Source: Bacillota bacterium
GTDB taxonomy: Bacteria > Bacillota > Clostridia > Acetivibrionales > DSM-2933
Length of the DNA: 64,000 bases
Reading direction: 5' to 3'
NCBI GenBank assembly: GCA_023430975.1
Contig: JAEYYB010000106.1
Span: 7,807 to 71,806, forward strand
This document shows, in pieces, positions 1 through 8,662 of the stretch. Both the position numbers and the translations under genes were made by a program. The notes beneath the pieces were generated by a model. It was not told where the DNA came from, made no database searches, and saw only the letters and a list, made by a program, of their open reading frames with translations. Each line of letters starts with the position of its first letter. The first letter of the stretch is position 1.

Positions 1-510
1 CAGAGAATGGATGCTGCAATTATTGAGCATTCCCCATTTGTCCAGATTTTTTCTCCTTCCGGTTTGCCGACAAGATTACAGGTAAGGTCCCATGCAAGCA
101 TTTCTGCTTTGTCGGTATCACCATCATTTACGGCGTTTATAATGGGTTGTAGTAGATTATACCTCTGGCTTTTGGATGGATTTTTGAAGTCTAAGGTCAG
201 TACTTCATATCCAAGCTTTTCAAGAAATGTAGCTGTGTAGTGAAAAAGTTCTGCTTTTGGATCACTAATTACTATGGATTCTCCTGCAAGTCCCAGTGCA
301 CATATTGATTGAATAACCAAGCATCGGGTTTTACCGGATCGGGTGGCTCCGATGCACAGTAGATGGCTATCTTCACCAACATAATAGATGCGTTCTTTGT
401 TGCTTTCTTTCTTTAGACCAATGACAACTCCTCCTTGTGAGGTTATGGTGGACATAGGGGCATCAGCTCCTTTCGTAGGTTGTGATTCTTTAATTGAAGT
501 GGAAATTGTA
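1..510 (-). pseudogene. VirD4/TraG-like coupling protein, ATPase part, 5' end displaced, runs off window
   Basis: This open frame runs off the left edge and has no normal 5' end. It contains a Walker A motif (GATRSGKT), then a stretch ending ISDPKAEL that fits the Walker B strand of type IV coupling proteins, the ATPases that pass the relaxase-DNA complex to the mating channel. The membrane-spanning N-terminal part of the same family lies at 6,648-7,043 on the same strand. About 6 kb of unrelated genes separates the two, so one gene appears split. An ATG at 455 with an upstream AAAGGAG could restart translation of an ATPase domain without its membrane anchor. The exact left junction (about 480-560) cannot be fixed by eye. 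Confidence 0.75.
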
Positions 511-568
511 TTTTGGTAAAATACTGATATAAATAACACTTTGATAAGGCAATAGGAGACAATTTGAT

Positions 569-940
569 ATGAGTTTAATGGTTTATATTCTTCCAAAAAA
601 CAATACCCTCGACATAAGTAATATAGAAAAAGAAATACAGCCACAATATAACTTCTTGTTTGGTGTGGAAAACTGGAGGAAAAGTTTTTGGGGCAGCGAT
701 AAAATAAAAGATATAGGCTGCAAATTATTACATACGCTTAAAGATACAGACATCTATGCATTCGATGATGATATTGAAGTTTTGAAAAACGACTTTAATC
801 TGGTACTGGAAAATATCACCGAACTTACCAACGGTTCTGATGCTTATAGGGAACAAGTTGAGTTTCGTGTAAAAAATGCCCTAGAAGTAATACGAGTAGC
901 CCAAATACATAGTGATATAGTTGGTGTATATATTGGATAA
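569..940 (+). CDS. Hypothetical protein, 123 aa, first cargo gene in the split coupling-protein gene
   Basis: I do not recognise this protein. It is the only plus-strand gene of the cargo block, converges on the gene at 942-1,289, and has AGGAG about ten bases upstream of its ATG. The sequence is mostly polar and helical, with no signal peptide or membrane segment. Its size, soluble character and setting among small unrelated proteins resemble the immunity-protein gene arrays of polymorphic toxin systems. That is a contextual inference only. No toxin gene is visible beside it. Confidence 0.6.
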   Translation: MSLMVYILPKNNTLDISNIEKEIQPQYNFLFGVENWRKSFWGSDKIKDIGCKLLHTLKDTDIYAFDDDIEVLKNDFNLVLENITELTNGSDAYREQVEFRVKNALEVIRVAQIHSDIVGVYIG

Positions 941-941
941 T

Positions 942-1289
942 TTATACTTTTTCCAATTGAATAAGCATGTCATAATTCCCTTCAATTTCTAGCTTCATAA
1001 GACCGTTCCAACCTTTTTCTATTCCATAAAGAATTAATAGTTTAGCCCATTTTGGATGATTTAGGTTTATATTTTTTTCTTCTCCTATTGCAATCCCTGA
1101 ATTTAAAGGATTACCAATAATTGCATCATAAACTGTATTAAAGACAAAAACCAAAGAGTTATTTTTATCATCACTTGTAAAAACTTTCAAAGTAGACTTA
1201 CACGTGTCATTAGAATTATAGTATTTATAAGTAAATATATAATAATATGTTACATCATTCACCACAATTTTTCTAAGTTTACTCTTCAT
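942..1289 (-). CDS. Hypothetical protein, 115 aa, immunity-like cargo
   Basis: This is an unrecognised soluble protein rich in Tyr, Asn and Lys. I chose the ATG at 1,289 because GGAG precedes it by eight bases; an upstream in-frame start would overlap that ribosome-binding site. It sits tail to tail with the gene at 569-940 and downstream of three other small cargo genes on the same strand. A two-segment alpha/beta composition with a conserved-looking C-terminal Trp-rich patch (KGWNGL) is visible, but no known catalytic motif. The function is unknown. Confidence 0.55.
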   Translation of the reverse strand: MKSKLRKIVVNDVTYYYIFTYKYYNSNDTCKSTLKVFTSDDKNNSLVFVFNTVYDAIIGNPLNSGIAIGEEKNINLNHPKWAKLLILYGIEKGWNGLMKLEIEGNYDMLIQLEKV

Positions 1290-1332
1290 AAAATTCCGCT
1301 CCAACTAATGTTATATCAACCCAAACCAGAGA

Positions 1333-1770
1333 TTATTCTATCATTTCAAATCTCTTTAAATCCCGCTCAAAATACCTTTTCCCAACTTTTTTACCATTCT
1401 CACAAATGTGATAAAACCATTCCTTTTCATTGCCATGATATATAATCTGAGATATACATCCCCTATGATATGTTAAGTTTTTGGCATTTACTATAACTTC
1501 AACTTCATCACCTTCTCTAAAAACTGGTGGCTTCTTCCCTCTACTTATTTCTTGTTCGGTAAGAACATCAGAAATATTCTTTAGTTTCTCATTATCTTTT
1601 ATATTCTCCAACAAAAGACTCTTGTTAAATCCCATTCTAAGACCTTCTGAAAGATACCATCCAGCTAAATCTTTTAACTCTTCTTCATTTATACATGCTA
1701 AACTTTTACAATAGAATTCATTTTTTAACCATTCTAACCTCACTCCTGCTCCACAAATCGTTTTTTCCAT
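1333..1770 (-). CDS. Hypothetical protein, about 145 aa, immunity-like
   Basis: I placed the start at the ATG at 1,770 because the longer reading upstream lacks a ribosome-binding site. The C-terminal half is a small beta-rich domain ending in FYHICENGKKVGKRYFERDL. This kind of ending is common in small immunity-type proteins, where a Trp/Tyr-rich strand precedes K-R-Y. I recall it from such families but cannot name one. There is no signal peptide and no membrane segment. It is one of four same-strand small genes here. The role as an immunity protein is inferred from context. Confidence 0.55.
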   Translation of the reverse strand: MEKTICGAGVRLEWLKNEFYCKSLACINEEELKDLAGWYLSEGLRMGFNKSLLLENIKDNEKLKNISDVLTEQEISRGKKPPVFREGDEVEVIVNAKNLTYHRGCISQIIYHGNEKEWFYHICENGKKVGKRYFERDLKRFEMIE

Positions 1771-1911
1771 AGTTGTCACCCACTTCATGAAATATTGAAA
1801 TATCAAATATCTATTGCACATGTACCGCCTAATCTTCCCAGTAAAACAAAGCATCAAAAACTTTATATTCATTATTGGTATTTAGAAGTGTAGGTATTTT
1901 CGTATCAAAGT

Positions 1912-2388
1912 CTAAAACCTGCCTAACATAACGTTTCTTAAGAACTTCAATACCATGTTTATTGAGTTTGTTTTAAGGATAAATATAAACTCATTCCAAT
2001 CACCTTCAGGTAATGATTCAACAGTCTCAGCACTTAAAAAACCATAACCCCCACCTTTACTGTGCTTATTTTTCTCATTTTCTCCCCAAACAGCAACTGG
2101 TGCCAATTTACATAAATACAGTGATACCCCTGATATATCCTGACCATGTTTAGTAACTTTCATTGAAGAACCATCTCTCTTATAGCAAAATACATCAACA
2201 TAGGATGCATAACCACTACCATAAGATGTAAAGTCAGCTTCAACTTTGATTACTTTTGATGAATCAATATCGGAAACCACACTTCTTAAATAATCAACAA
2301 TTTGCTTTTTAGTTCCACCTAAATAAGGAAAATAACTGCCAATAGGCTCTCCGTTTATAACTTTTATTAATTCTTCTTGGTTAAACAT
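1912..2388 (-). CDS. Hypothetical protein, 158 aa
   Basis: This is an unrecognised soluble protein. The N-terminal half is helical; the middle has alternating strands with many Tyr, Ser and Gly (around residues 50-80), and a Gly-rich stretch (SKGGGYGFL) lies near residue 115. No catalytic motif is apparent. It is transcribed with its small neighbours on the minus strand. Because it sits in a cargo block next to other small soluble proteins, an immunity or antitoxin role is possible, but nothing in the sequence proves it. Confidence 0.55.
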   Translation of the reverse strand: MFNQEELIKVINGEPIGSYFPYLGGTKKQIVDYLRSVVSDIDSSKVIKVEADFTSYGSGYASYVDVFCYKRDGSSMKVTKHGQDISGVSLYLCKLAPVAVWGENEKNKHSKGGGYGFLSAETVESLPEGDWNEFIFILKTNSINMVLKFLRNVMLGRF

Positions 2389-2442
2389 AGTTTAATATCA
2401 GCTCCATTTTATCAAAGCAATTGTTTGTTATAACTCCTGAGT

Positions 2443-3021
2443 TTATCTTTCTGAGTTTTCTCCTTCATCACTCAAACACCATGAATGAATCTCTTTTTTA
2501 TTTTTCTTCAGGCTACTGGATCTCAAAACGTTTTTCAACTTTAATTCATTAAATATTGTATAATAGTCTTTTTCAAGGGTCTCCCAATCATCATATTGCT
2601 TTCCTTTTATTAATGTGTCTGCACAAATATATCCATTACTTACAAGCCAATCAGGCTTTTTATCAACCCACTCACCATATAAAAAGCCCTGCCATTCTTC
2701 ACCCTTTGCTGATTGGAGTAATTCCTTATTAACATCTTCAGAACTGCCTTGAAACATCTCAAAATGTCCAGATTTATTATCAAAAAACAAGTTCCCACAT
2801 TTTTTACATTGATATACTGATTTATCTAATTTGATAGCCAAACTTCTGATTTGCATCAATGCAACTTCTTTGTCTTTCTTAGTCGGTCCTGACTTTTCAA
2901 TTGCTGAATCAATTGCATCCAAAAAGTCAAACCAGTCTTGATCTGATATTAAATGTGCTTTATAAGAAATATAGTCTGTTGTATCAGATATTCTATGACC
3001 ACACTCACATAAAAAGTTCAT
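2443..3021 (-). CDS. Zinc-ribbon-like hypothetical protein, 192 aa
   Basis: The start is the ATG at 3,021, behind GTGGGT; the longer frame starting at 3,036 overlaps this site. The protein opens with MNFLCECGHRI (Cys-x-Cys) and later has CKKCGNLFF near residue 75. Together these make a plausible four-Cys zinc site. Trp-rich segments (EEWQGF, GEWVDKKPDW) follow. I know similar short Cys-knuckle proteins from bacterial immunity loci, but I cannot assign a family. Its neighbours are the HEAT-repeat gene upstream and further small cargo genes downstream. Confidence 0.6.
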   Translation of the reverse strand: MNFLCECGHRISDTTDYISYKAHLISDQDWFDFLDAIDSAIEKSGPTKKDKEVALMQIRSLAIKLDKSVYQCKKCGNLFFDNKSGHFEMFQGSSEDVNKELLQSAKGEEWQGFLYGEWVDKKPDWLVSNGYICADTLIKGKQYDDWETLEKDYYTIFNELKLKNVLRSSSLKKNKKEIHSWCLSDEGENSER

Positions 3022-3171
3022 TTTACCCACTTCCATTTCAAAATTTGCTTTTCTATATTCAATATCAAAGAATCATTTTTTTAATTATTCTTTATACCTA
3101 TGGCCTGGTTTATATTAACATTTAATCTAAGGATTACATAAAAAAATCTTTCCATTTATTATTTGGGATAA

Positions 3172-6100
3172 CTATTCTATTGCTGTCCAAATACCTAACG
3201 CATGAGTACGTATAATTAGCTCTTCATGATTTCTATATAACTTTAAACGATTTGCACAATCCTGACGCCAAAACAAGGCATTACCTACGGCGTCCAACAA
3301 TGCTAATGAAATATATTGAGCTTCATTGTAACCTTTATGCCATATTATATCAACAATCTTCAGTATCGTTTCTGGTTCCCAATATCCTTTATTATCTTTT
3401 AAATTTTGTGAAACTTCATTGTATGCACTGTTTATAAGATGAGGATAATTAGTAATACATTCAACAATATTATTTAGAACGGAAATTGAACTATCTATAT
3501 CGCTCCAATCAATTGATGCTGCATGAACTTTTATCAGAGCATTTTTTAATGTTATGTCTTTCGAAAGGCACTCAATGATTCCCTTATACAACGGCATTAT
3601 GTTTAAACGTATATAATTGGGCAAAGAAGTAAGTTTACTTACAAATTTCATTAAACGCTGGCGATGGGGCAAATCTCTTTGCGTATTGGCATTGTATTCT
3701 TCAATTGTTTCAACATTGACCAAATTCTCAAAAACATTTAAAACTATTTCATTGACTTTACCATCACAGCAAGCTTCTATCAGTGTATCCATTGCAGCAT
3801 TCCAAATAGAACTGCATTCAAGTTCAACAATAGCCATTGCAGCAGCGGCAGCAACTACTTCTTCGTTTCCATTTATCCATTGCTTCATATAAGAGAAAGC
3901 TTCTTTTCTAACGTCTGCCTCATTATAATTGGCAACTCTAATTATCAACTCCAAATACCGGTGTCTATATTCTACAGGCAATTGATTCGGCTGTTGATAT
4001 AATATGCTTCTTACAATATCAATTTTTGATGAAGACGCTAATACATTCAAAATATACCATGCATCCTTATTATCTAAAAGTTGTCTAGCTGCATGGCCAA
4101 CTGCAATCAAGACATCCTTATGTGCATTTGTTTTTTGCAATTCTCTCATCAACAGCATTATGCTATCACTGCTTTTATATGCTCCTATTAACCTAATCGC
4201 TTCTTTTCTGGCAGTTATTTTTATATAATCCTTACTTAGAAGTTCTTTAAGATTTGAAGCCAACAAATCCGGTTTAACAAGGCGTGCACATCTAGGTATT
4301 GCATACATTGCGACACGTGCTCTATCTTCGTCAAGATTCTCCATTAAAATCGGAATTGACTTTTCAGGCTCTTCTAGTAATGATAATGCATAAAGAGCTG
4401 CTTCAACTATTGGAACCTCATTACTATTTAGGAATTTTGTCACTTTGTCTGAGCAAACATCAGGCATTCTCGCCATTGTTTTTATACAGTTTACACGTTC
4501 CCATTGGCTACGTTTACTATCTGATGATATTCTTTCCAACAGACTAAGAAAAGAATTTTGTTGGCGTGGCAGCCATCTTTGAAATCCATTAACAGCAGGT
4601 AAGACATAAACTGTATTGCCCGTTAAAAATTTTCCTCTTATAACATCACCTGAAATATATGGGTCAAGCCATTCCTGGCGTCGTATATGCAAATGTAAAA
4701 ATACTTCCAGAATTGTAATATAGGATTTATCAAGGCCAAGTAATTCCTTTACCCTTTTATCACGTGTTTTTTTAGGCGCAAGCCAATGCTTTACCGCCTG
4801 AATTGCCACACTATCAGGTTTTGCAACAATTGCTTCTTTTAATAAATCTTGAAGCTTTACTAAATTATAACCTCTTTTCCCCATTGCTGATGCTAAAGCA
4901 ATAACCACACTGAAGTTTTCACGTCTATTTGAATCTAATACCAATGGGTAAATCTCGTCGAATATGTTTTTTTCCAGACCACGGGGAATATTCTTTTCCA
5001 GTGAAGGAAAAGCTAGTTGTCCTGTCTGTTTGGCAAGCTTTTTTGTTATATCTAGGGAAAACCTAAATAGCTCGCCACCTGGATTTGATGCATTATGGAT
5101 CATAATTGCAAAAGCAAATTTTTGTACAGCGTACCTTGTTGAATATGAAGTATCTCTGGCTTCAATAACACTATCAACAAGTAAGGTAAGCTCTTTTACA
5201 TTATTATCAGTATAAATAGAGGCATTACATTTAGAAAGTTCTGTAAATACTGCACTTCTCACCGGGTCCTGCTCGTTTTTAATGCGGCATAAGAATGTTA
5301 AAGTCTCATTCATGCCATGTCTTGATAGAGCCGTGCTTCTAATAAGCCATACAAGTGCTTGTGCCCTTTCATCTGCATTTGATGAATATGCTGCTGTTTG
5401 CAAAAGTTCTCTCGAACTATCGATATCACGGCATAAAGTAATAGCATAAGTTTTTGCCCGGTTTTCATTAATTTGACGAAGACTAAGCATACGAACTGCT
5501 TCACTGTCACGTAATTTATGCGGCAGCTTATATAATAATGATTCAGGAAAAACCATATCCTTTCGGGTTTCTTTTTCATATATAGCCTCAAAAACATTTG
5601 ATCTATTTAAAGGAGCAATATGATGAAGAAATTTTGCAATATGTTCAGGTTTCTCCGCAAGCAATTTACCTAGCCCGATCCATTGGTCTTTTGATAAATA
5701 TCTTATGTTCTTTACTAAAGCATCAGGTATTCCACCTGAAAGTAACTCTTTGCGTAGCTCATTCTGAACCAGTAGGTTAAATACTTTTTCAGGGCATTTA
5801 CGTACTAGAATACCCAGATTCTTTTTCAGTAAAGGGTGTATTATATCCTTTGGCCCTATATTAATTGCACAATCCAAAATAAAATCCGATTTTAATGTAC
5901 ACAAAAGATGAATTGCAGTCGAGAACCTCCACCAAATATAATTTTTTTCCCTTAATGATGCTTTTTCCAAAGACGTCTTAAAGTAGTCCGAAACCACACC
6001 AAGATTTCTGCAAGCTAAAATATGCCAACTACTTATTACATGTCCGATGTCCGAAAGATATTTTTTAACCGTTTCTTTACTACATGCCGGTAGTAGAATT

Positions 6101-6537
6101 GCTGCCTCGTGTGCTCCCCACCTTGAATACACCAAGGGAATCAACTGTTCAGCTAGTCCTTGTCGATTTAACTTTGTAATATTGCGCAGTAAACATCGAC
6201 GGCAATCCTGAGACAGATTTCCTATTTCTTTTACTATATCATCGTCTGAGGCTACTTTTGCCAAAAGCCTTGCTGCTTTCTTTCTAACACTAACCATGCT
6301 ATGATTTAAGGCCAACAAGACTATATTAGTATTTTTAGTTACTGAAGCACCTGTTAGTGCAAGATGTGCTTCATATGCACCATCCTCCAGCAAAGAAGTC
6401 AGCAAATTCAAATATTGCTTTGAACTATTATTATCACGGCCCATAATAGCCATTTTTTTCACCCTAGCTGAATAGCCAAGTAAATCTAATTCTTTGAGCA
6501 AATCTTTCTTATCAGGAACTTTTTTATTGAAAAGCAT
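3172..6537 (-). CDS. Large HEAT-repeat protein, about 1,121 aa
   Basis: The whole protein is a chain of paired helices with HEAT-like spacing. Clear repeat units read VRKKAARLLAKVA near residue 90, VEAALYALSLLEEPEKSIPIL near 715 and ARKEAIRLIGAY in the last third. It has no catalytic domain, signal peptide or membrane helix, so it is probably a cytoplasmic scaffold or recognition protein. The ATG at 6,537 follows GAGGTGG and is preferred over an upstream GTG. It is the first gene of the block inserted into the coupling-protein gene and starts about 110 bp from the junction. Partner and role are unknown; such proteins can act as sensors or adaptors in defence or toxin-immunity loci (inference). 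Confidence 0.75.
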   Translation of the reverse strand: MLFNKKVPDKKDLLKELDLLGYSARVKKMAIMGRDNNSSKQYLNLLTSLLEDGAYEAHLALTGASVTKNTNIVLLALNHSMVSVRKKAARLLAKVASDDDIVKEIGNLSQDCRRCLLRNITKLNRQGLAEQLIPLVYSRWGAHEAAILLPACSKETVKKYLSDIGHVISSWHILACRNLGVVSDYFKTSLEKASLREKNYIWWRFSTAIHLLCTLKSDFILDCAINIGPKDIIHPLLKKNLGILVRKCPEKVFNLLVQNELRKELLSGGIPDALVKNIRYLSKDQWIGLGKLLAEKPEHIAKFLHHIAPLNRSNVFEAIYEKETRKDMVFPESLLYKLPHKLRDSEAVRMLSLRQINENRAKTYAITLCRDIDSSRELLQTAAYSSNADERAQALVWLIRSTALSRHGMNETLTFLCRIKNEQDPVRSAVFTELSKCNASIYTDNNVKELTLLVDSVIEARDTSYSTRYAVQKFAFAIMIHNASNPGGELFRFSLDITKKLAKQTGQLAFPSLEKNIPRGLEKNIFDEIYPLVLDSNRRENFSVVIALASAMGKRGYNLVKLQDLLKEAIVAKPDSVAIQAVKHWLAPKKTRDKRVKELLGLDKSYITILEVFLHLHIRRQEWLDPYISGDVIRGKFLTGNTVYVLPAVNGFQRWLPRQQNSFLSLLERISSDSKRSQWERVNCIKTMARMPDVCSDKVTKFLNSNEVPIVEAALYALSLLEEPEKSIPILMENLDEDRARVAMYAIPRCARLVKPDLLASNLKELLSKDYIKITARKEAIRLIGAYKSSDSIMLLMRELQKTNAHKDVLIAVGHAARQLLDNKDAWYILNVLASSSKIDIVRSILYQQPNQLPVEYRHRYLELIIRVANYNEADVRKEAFSYMKQWINGNEEVVAAAAAMAIVELECSSIWNAAMDTLIEACCDGKVNEIVLNVFENLVNVETIEEYNANTQRDLPHRQRLMKFVSKLTSLPNYIRLNIMPLYKGIIECLSKDITLKNALIKVHAASIDWSDIDSSISVLNNIVECITNYPHLINSAYNEVSQNLKDNKGYWEPETILKIVDIIWHKGYNEAQYISLALLDAVGNALFWRQDCANRLKLYRNHEELIIRTHALGIWTAIE

Positions 6538-6647
6538 ATGCCACCTCACCACATGAATTGTTTTTTGAATTGCACATTTATTTTCTCAGATTACTTTATC
6601 TCATAAAACTATTTTATCACAATATCCATTTTCGTCCACAAGAACTC

Positions 6648-7043
6648 TTATTGCATTGCATTTTTATCCAAAACAAAACTGTCAAAAACTTTATCTTTCT
6701 CCTCATCCTTAAGCCATCTTGCCGACCCATGCTGATACTGACCTACTGGCACAGGTGTCTTTATGTCCGGAGTAATCTCTAATAAATTAGACTGATATGG
6801 CCTTAAATTAGTGAAAAAGAACATTACGGCCATCACAACCACAAGCCCTTGAAAACATAGAAACAGCATCAGGTGTTGCTTACTATTTGCCATACTCTTT
6901 AAGCACTCTATTGCAGAAAACAACTGTAGAACTGAGCTTTGTCCTGATAGTACCGAATGCACAGAAGTTGTAAAAAAGATATTAGCAAGTCCACCAATGG
7001 TAAAAATCAGTGAGCAGATTATTAGTTTCGCCTTGGTCTTCAT
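6648..7043 (-). pseudogene. VirD4/TraG-like coupling protein, N-terminal membrane part, truncated
   Basis: The 131-residue product has two hydrophobic segments (about residues 7-30 and 60-80) and then the sequence QYQHGSARW. A Gly-Ser-Ala-Arg-Trp box after two N-terminal membrane helices is typical of VirD4-like coupling proteins just before their ATPase domain. The frame stops about 20 residues later, in a stretch (NAMQ) that looks like junction sequence. The missing ATPase domain starts at about 500 in the window on the same strand. The start codon overlaps the stop of the upstream gene, as in an intact conjugation operon. If translated it would make only a membrane stub. Confidence 0.75.
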
Positions 7044-7420
7044 CTCTCAAAGTCCTCACTTTTATCAATCTCAAGTTCAAAATCAATTTCATTAAATGTT
7101 TCAAATCCTGTATCGATATCTGCATCATCCAATTGTTTTAATGCATCCTGCCTGGCAATAAATTCTAGGTCATTAACAATTCCCTGTTCTATCAGTTCAT
7201 CTGCCACAATTGAAGATGAAAATTCATCTACAAAACATAGATTTTCACCATCTTTTTCTGCCATATCAATAACATTTTGGAGTAACACTTCTTCTGCCAT
7301 TTTCTTTGGCATCATTATTCCTTTGTGATTGGCACCGACAATTTCATAGATACCAATAGCAATTTCTGCACAGGTAATTATGTTACCCCAAATATTAGCA
7401 TTTGGTCTGCTATCTTGCAT
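7040..7420 (-). CDS. Conjugation-operon hypothetical protein, 126 aa
   Basis: This is an acidic, soluble protein that I do not recognise. The C-terminal third is dense in Asp and Glu (for example DDADIDTGFETFNEIDFELEID). It overlaps the next gene (the coupling-protein N-terminus) by four bases and the previous gene by about eleven, so it is part of a translationally coupled operon. Conserved placement just before the coupling protein suggests an accessory role in transfer, but that is inferred from position only. Confidence 0.65.
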   Translation of the reverse strand: MQDSRPNANIWGNIITCAEIAIGIYEIVGANHKGIMMPKKMAEEVLLQNVIDMAEKDGENLCFVDEFSSSIVADELIEQGIVNDLEFIARQDALKQLDDADIDTGFETFNEIDFELEIDKSEDFER

Positions 7421-7694
7421 TTATTTCACTCCCATCTGCAAATTCCATATTTGCTATAAGGCTGAGGTATTCTACACTCAGTCTTTCAATCATTCTAGAC
7501 TGGTTTTTCAAAACAATATCTACAGTCTGCTCTGGACAATATTTCATCATATCTTGAATGTAACTACCCACTTCTAATCCAACAGGCTTCTTATAGTATT
7601 GTTCCTCTGTCATATTCTCCAGTTGCTTATTAAGATTGCTTTTATAAGCCAAAAACCTCGCTATAGCAATAACTTGATTACTTTTATTACTCAT
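7410..7694 (-). CDS. Conjugation-operon hypothetical protein, 94 aa
   Basis: This is a small helical protein without recognised motifs. It starts with ATG at 7,694, directly after the disrupted gene at 7,698-8,423, and its end overlaps the next start. The tight packing indicates one transcript running from the relaxase toward the coupling protein. No membrane segment or signal peptide is seen. The function is unknown. Confidence 0.6.
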   Translation of the reverse strand: MSNKSNQVIAIARFLAYKSNLNKQLENMTEEQYYKKPVGLEVGSYIQDMMKYCPEQTVDIVLKNQSRMIERLSVEYLSLIANMEFADGSEINAR

Positions 7695-7697
7695 AAG

Positions 7698-8423
7698 TCA
7701 ACCTCCAATCTCTGCATCCATGTCTTGCATGAACTCTTCCTCAAAATCAAAGTCATAATCCCTGCCTTGAAGTTCCGGAACAATTTCTTCAATCTTCTCT
7801 ATCATCCTACCAACTGAAAGCATATCATCATTAGAAATGTTATTATCCAGCAAAGTAAGTTTTACAAGGTTTGAATGTAAAACCATAAGCTCAGTTTCTG
7901 AAAATAAAACCTTCTCATCCACTAAACCTGACCTTATGGCAAAGTCCTGAGTTGCTGATTCTTTATTATAGAAAAATTGTCTTTGAAGAGGCTGGTCATT
8001 TCGCTGTGCTGCATTACTCGACATGCATCCAGGCTGTTCACTTTCCGGTGCTATGCGAAAGGTTGAAAATACATATCCAAATAAATGGTGCTGCTTACAT
8101 GCCAGTATGACATTATTATACTGAGTCAGTTTAACAGCTCCATTTTTAAGTCTTTCCTCATTATCAGTATAAGGACACTCTGTACATATACCAACTTCTA
8201 CAGCTGTTTTTCTCGCTGTCTCATCAATAAGGTTCAATACTTTCTCTTTTACAGATACAAACGGATTTCTTTCAATGGTGTCTGCCTTTGTATAAAACGC
8301 TATGAGTTAGTTTTTATAGTAAATATCTGCAAGATAATCTGAAGAAGTCGACCTTTTAACATCAAAGCCTCTTCTTGCAAGTTGTTCAAAAAAACTTTTA
8401 TAAAAGTCCATTTTAGTACGCAT
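7698..8423 (-). pseudogene. Conjugation-operon protein with nonsense codon 39 and an in-frame repeat insertion
   Basis: The gene should start at the ATG at 8,423 behind GGAGG. The frame is then broken by TAA at 8,307-8,309, codon 39, in the context YYKN-stop-LIAFYTKAD. Beyond the stop the same frame stays open for over 200 codons and ends cleanly next to the following gene, so a single-base change from CAA to TAA is the simplest explanation. Residues encoded at about 7,983-8,049 (PGCMSSNAAQRNDQPLQR) match a repeat found elsewhere in the window, so a mobile palindrome seems to have landed in frame. A TTG at 8,237 could restart a shortened product. The family is unknown to me. Confidence 0.7.
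7983..8049 (-). repeat. Repeat B copy inside a coding sequence
   Basis: On the minus strand this segment reads AACAGCCTGGATGCATG, then CGAGTAATG, then CGAAATGACCAGCC. It aligns along about 60 bases with the inner part of the repeat at 61,086-61,220 (AACACCCAGGATGCATGG, CGAGCAG, CTAAACGACCAGCC). The outer inverted ends are not clear here, so this may be a shortened or decayed copy. It keeps the surrounding frame open. Confidence 0.7.
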
Positions 8424-8427
8424 TGAA

Positions 8428-8622
8428 TTACCTCCTGTTTAAAACGGCATTATTTAGGTTCATGGCCTTCATTTTGTTTTTCTTTCTCTCTAATTCTTTT
8501 TGCATAAAGCACTTATCGCCTGTTTGTGGAAACATACAGCTTGGCTTTGTTAATTCCAAAATAAAAGGACACCCACGGCAAGGATGTCCCTCAGGATACT
8601 GATATATTGTTGTATATGACAT
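8428..8622 (-). CDS. Small Cys-rich protein, 64 aa
   Basis: The start at 8,622 follows AAAGGAAAAG; a longer frame would run into the relaxase stop. The product has four Cys residues: CRGCPF near residue 15, then PSCMF, then DKCF. This could be a small metal-binding site. The C-terminus is basic. It lies between the relaxase gene and the disrupted accessory gene in the transfer operon. The function is unknown; a small DNA- or protein-binding accessory protein is possible. Confidence 0.6.
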   Translation of the reverse strand: MSYTTIYQYPEGHPCRGCPFILELTKPSCMFPQTGDKCFMQKELERKKNKMKAMNLNNAVLNRR

Positions 8623-8662
8623 TTTTCTCTTTTCCTTTCTAAAATATAAAAAGTATGGCAAC

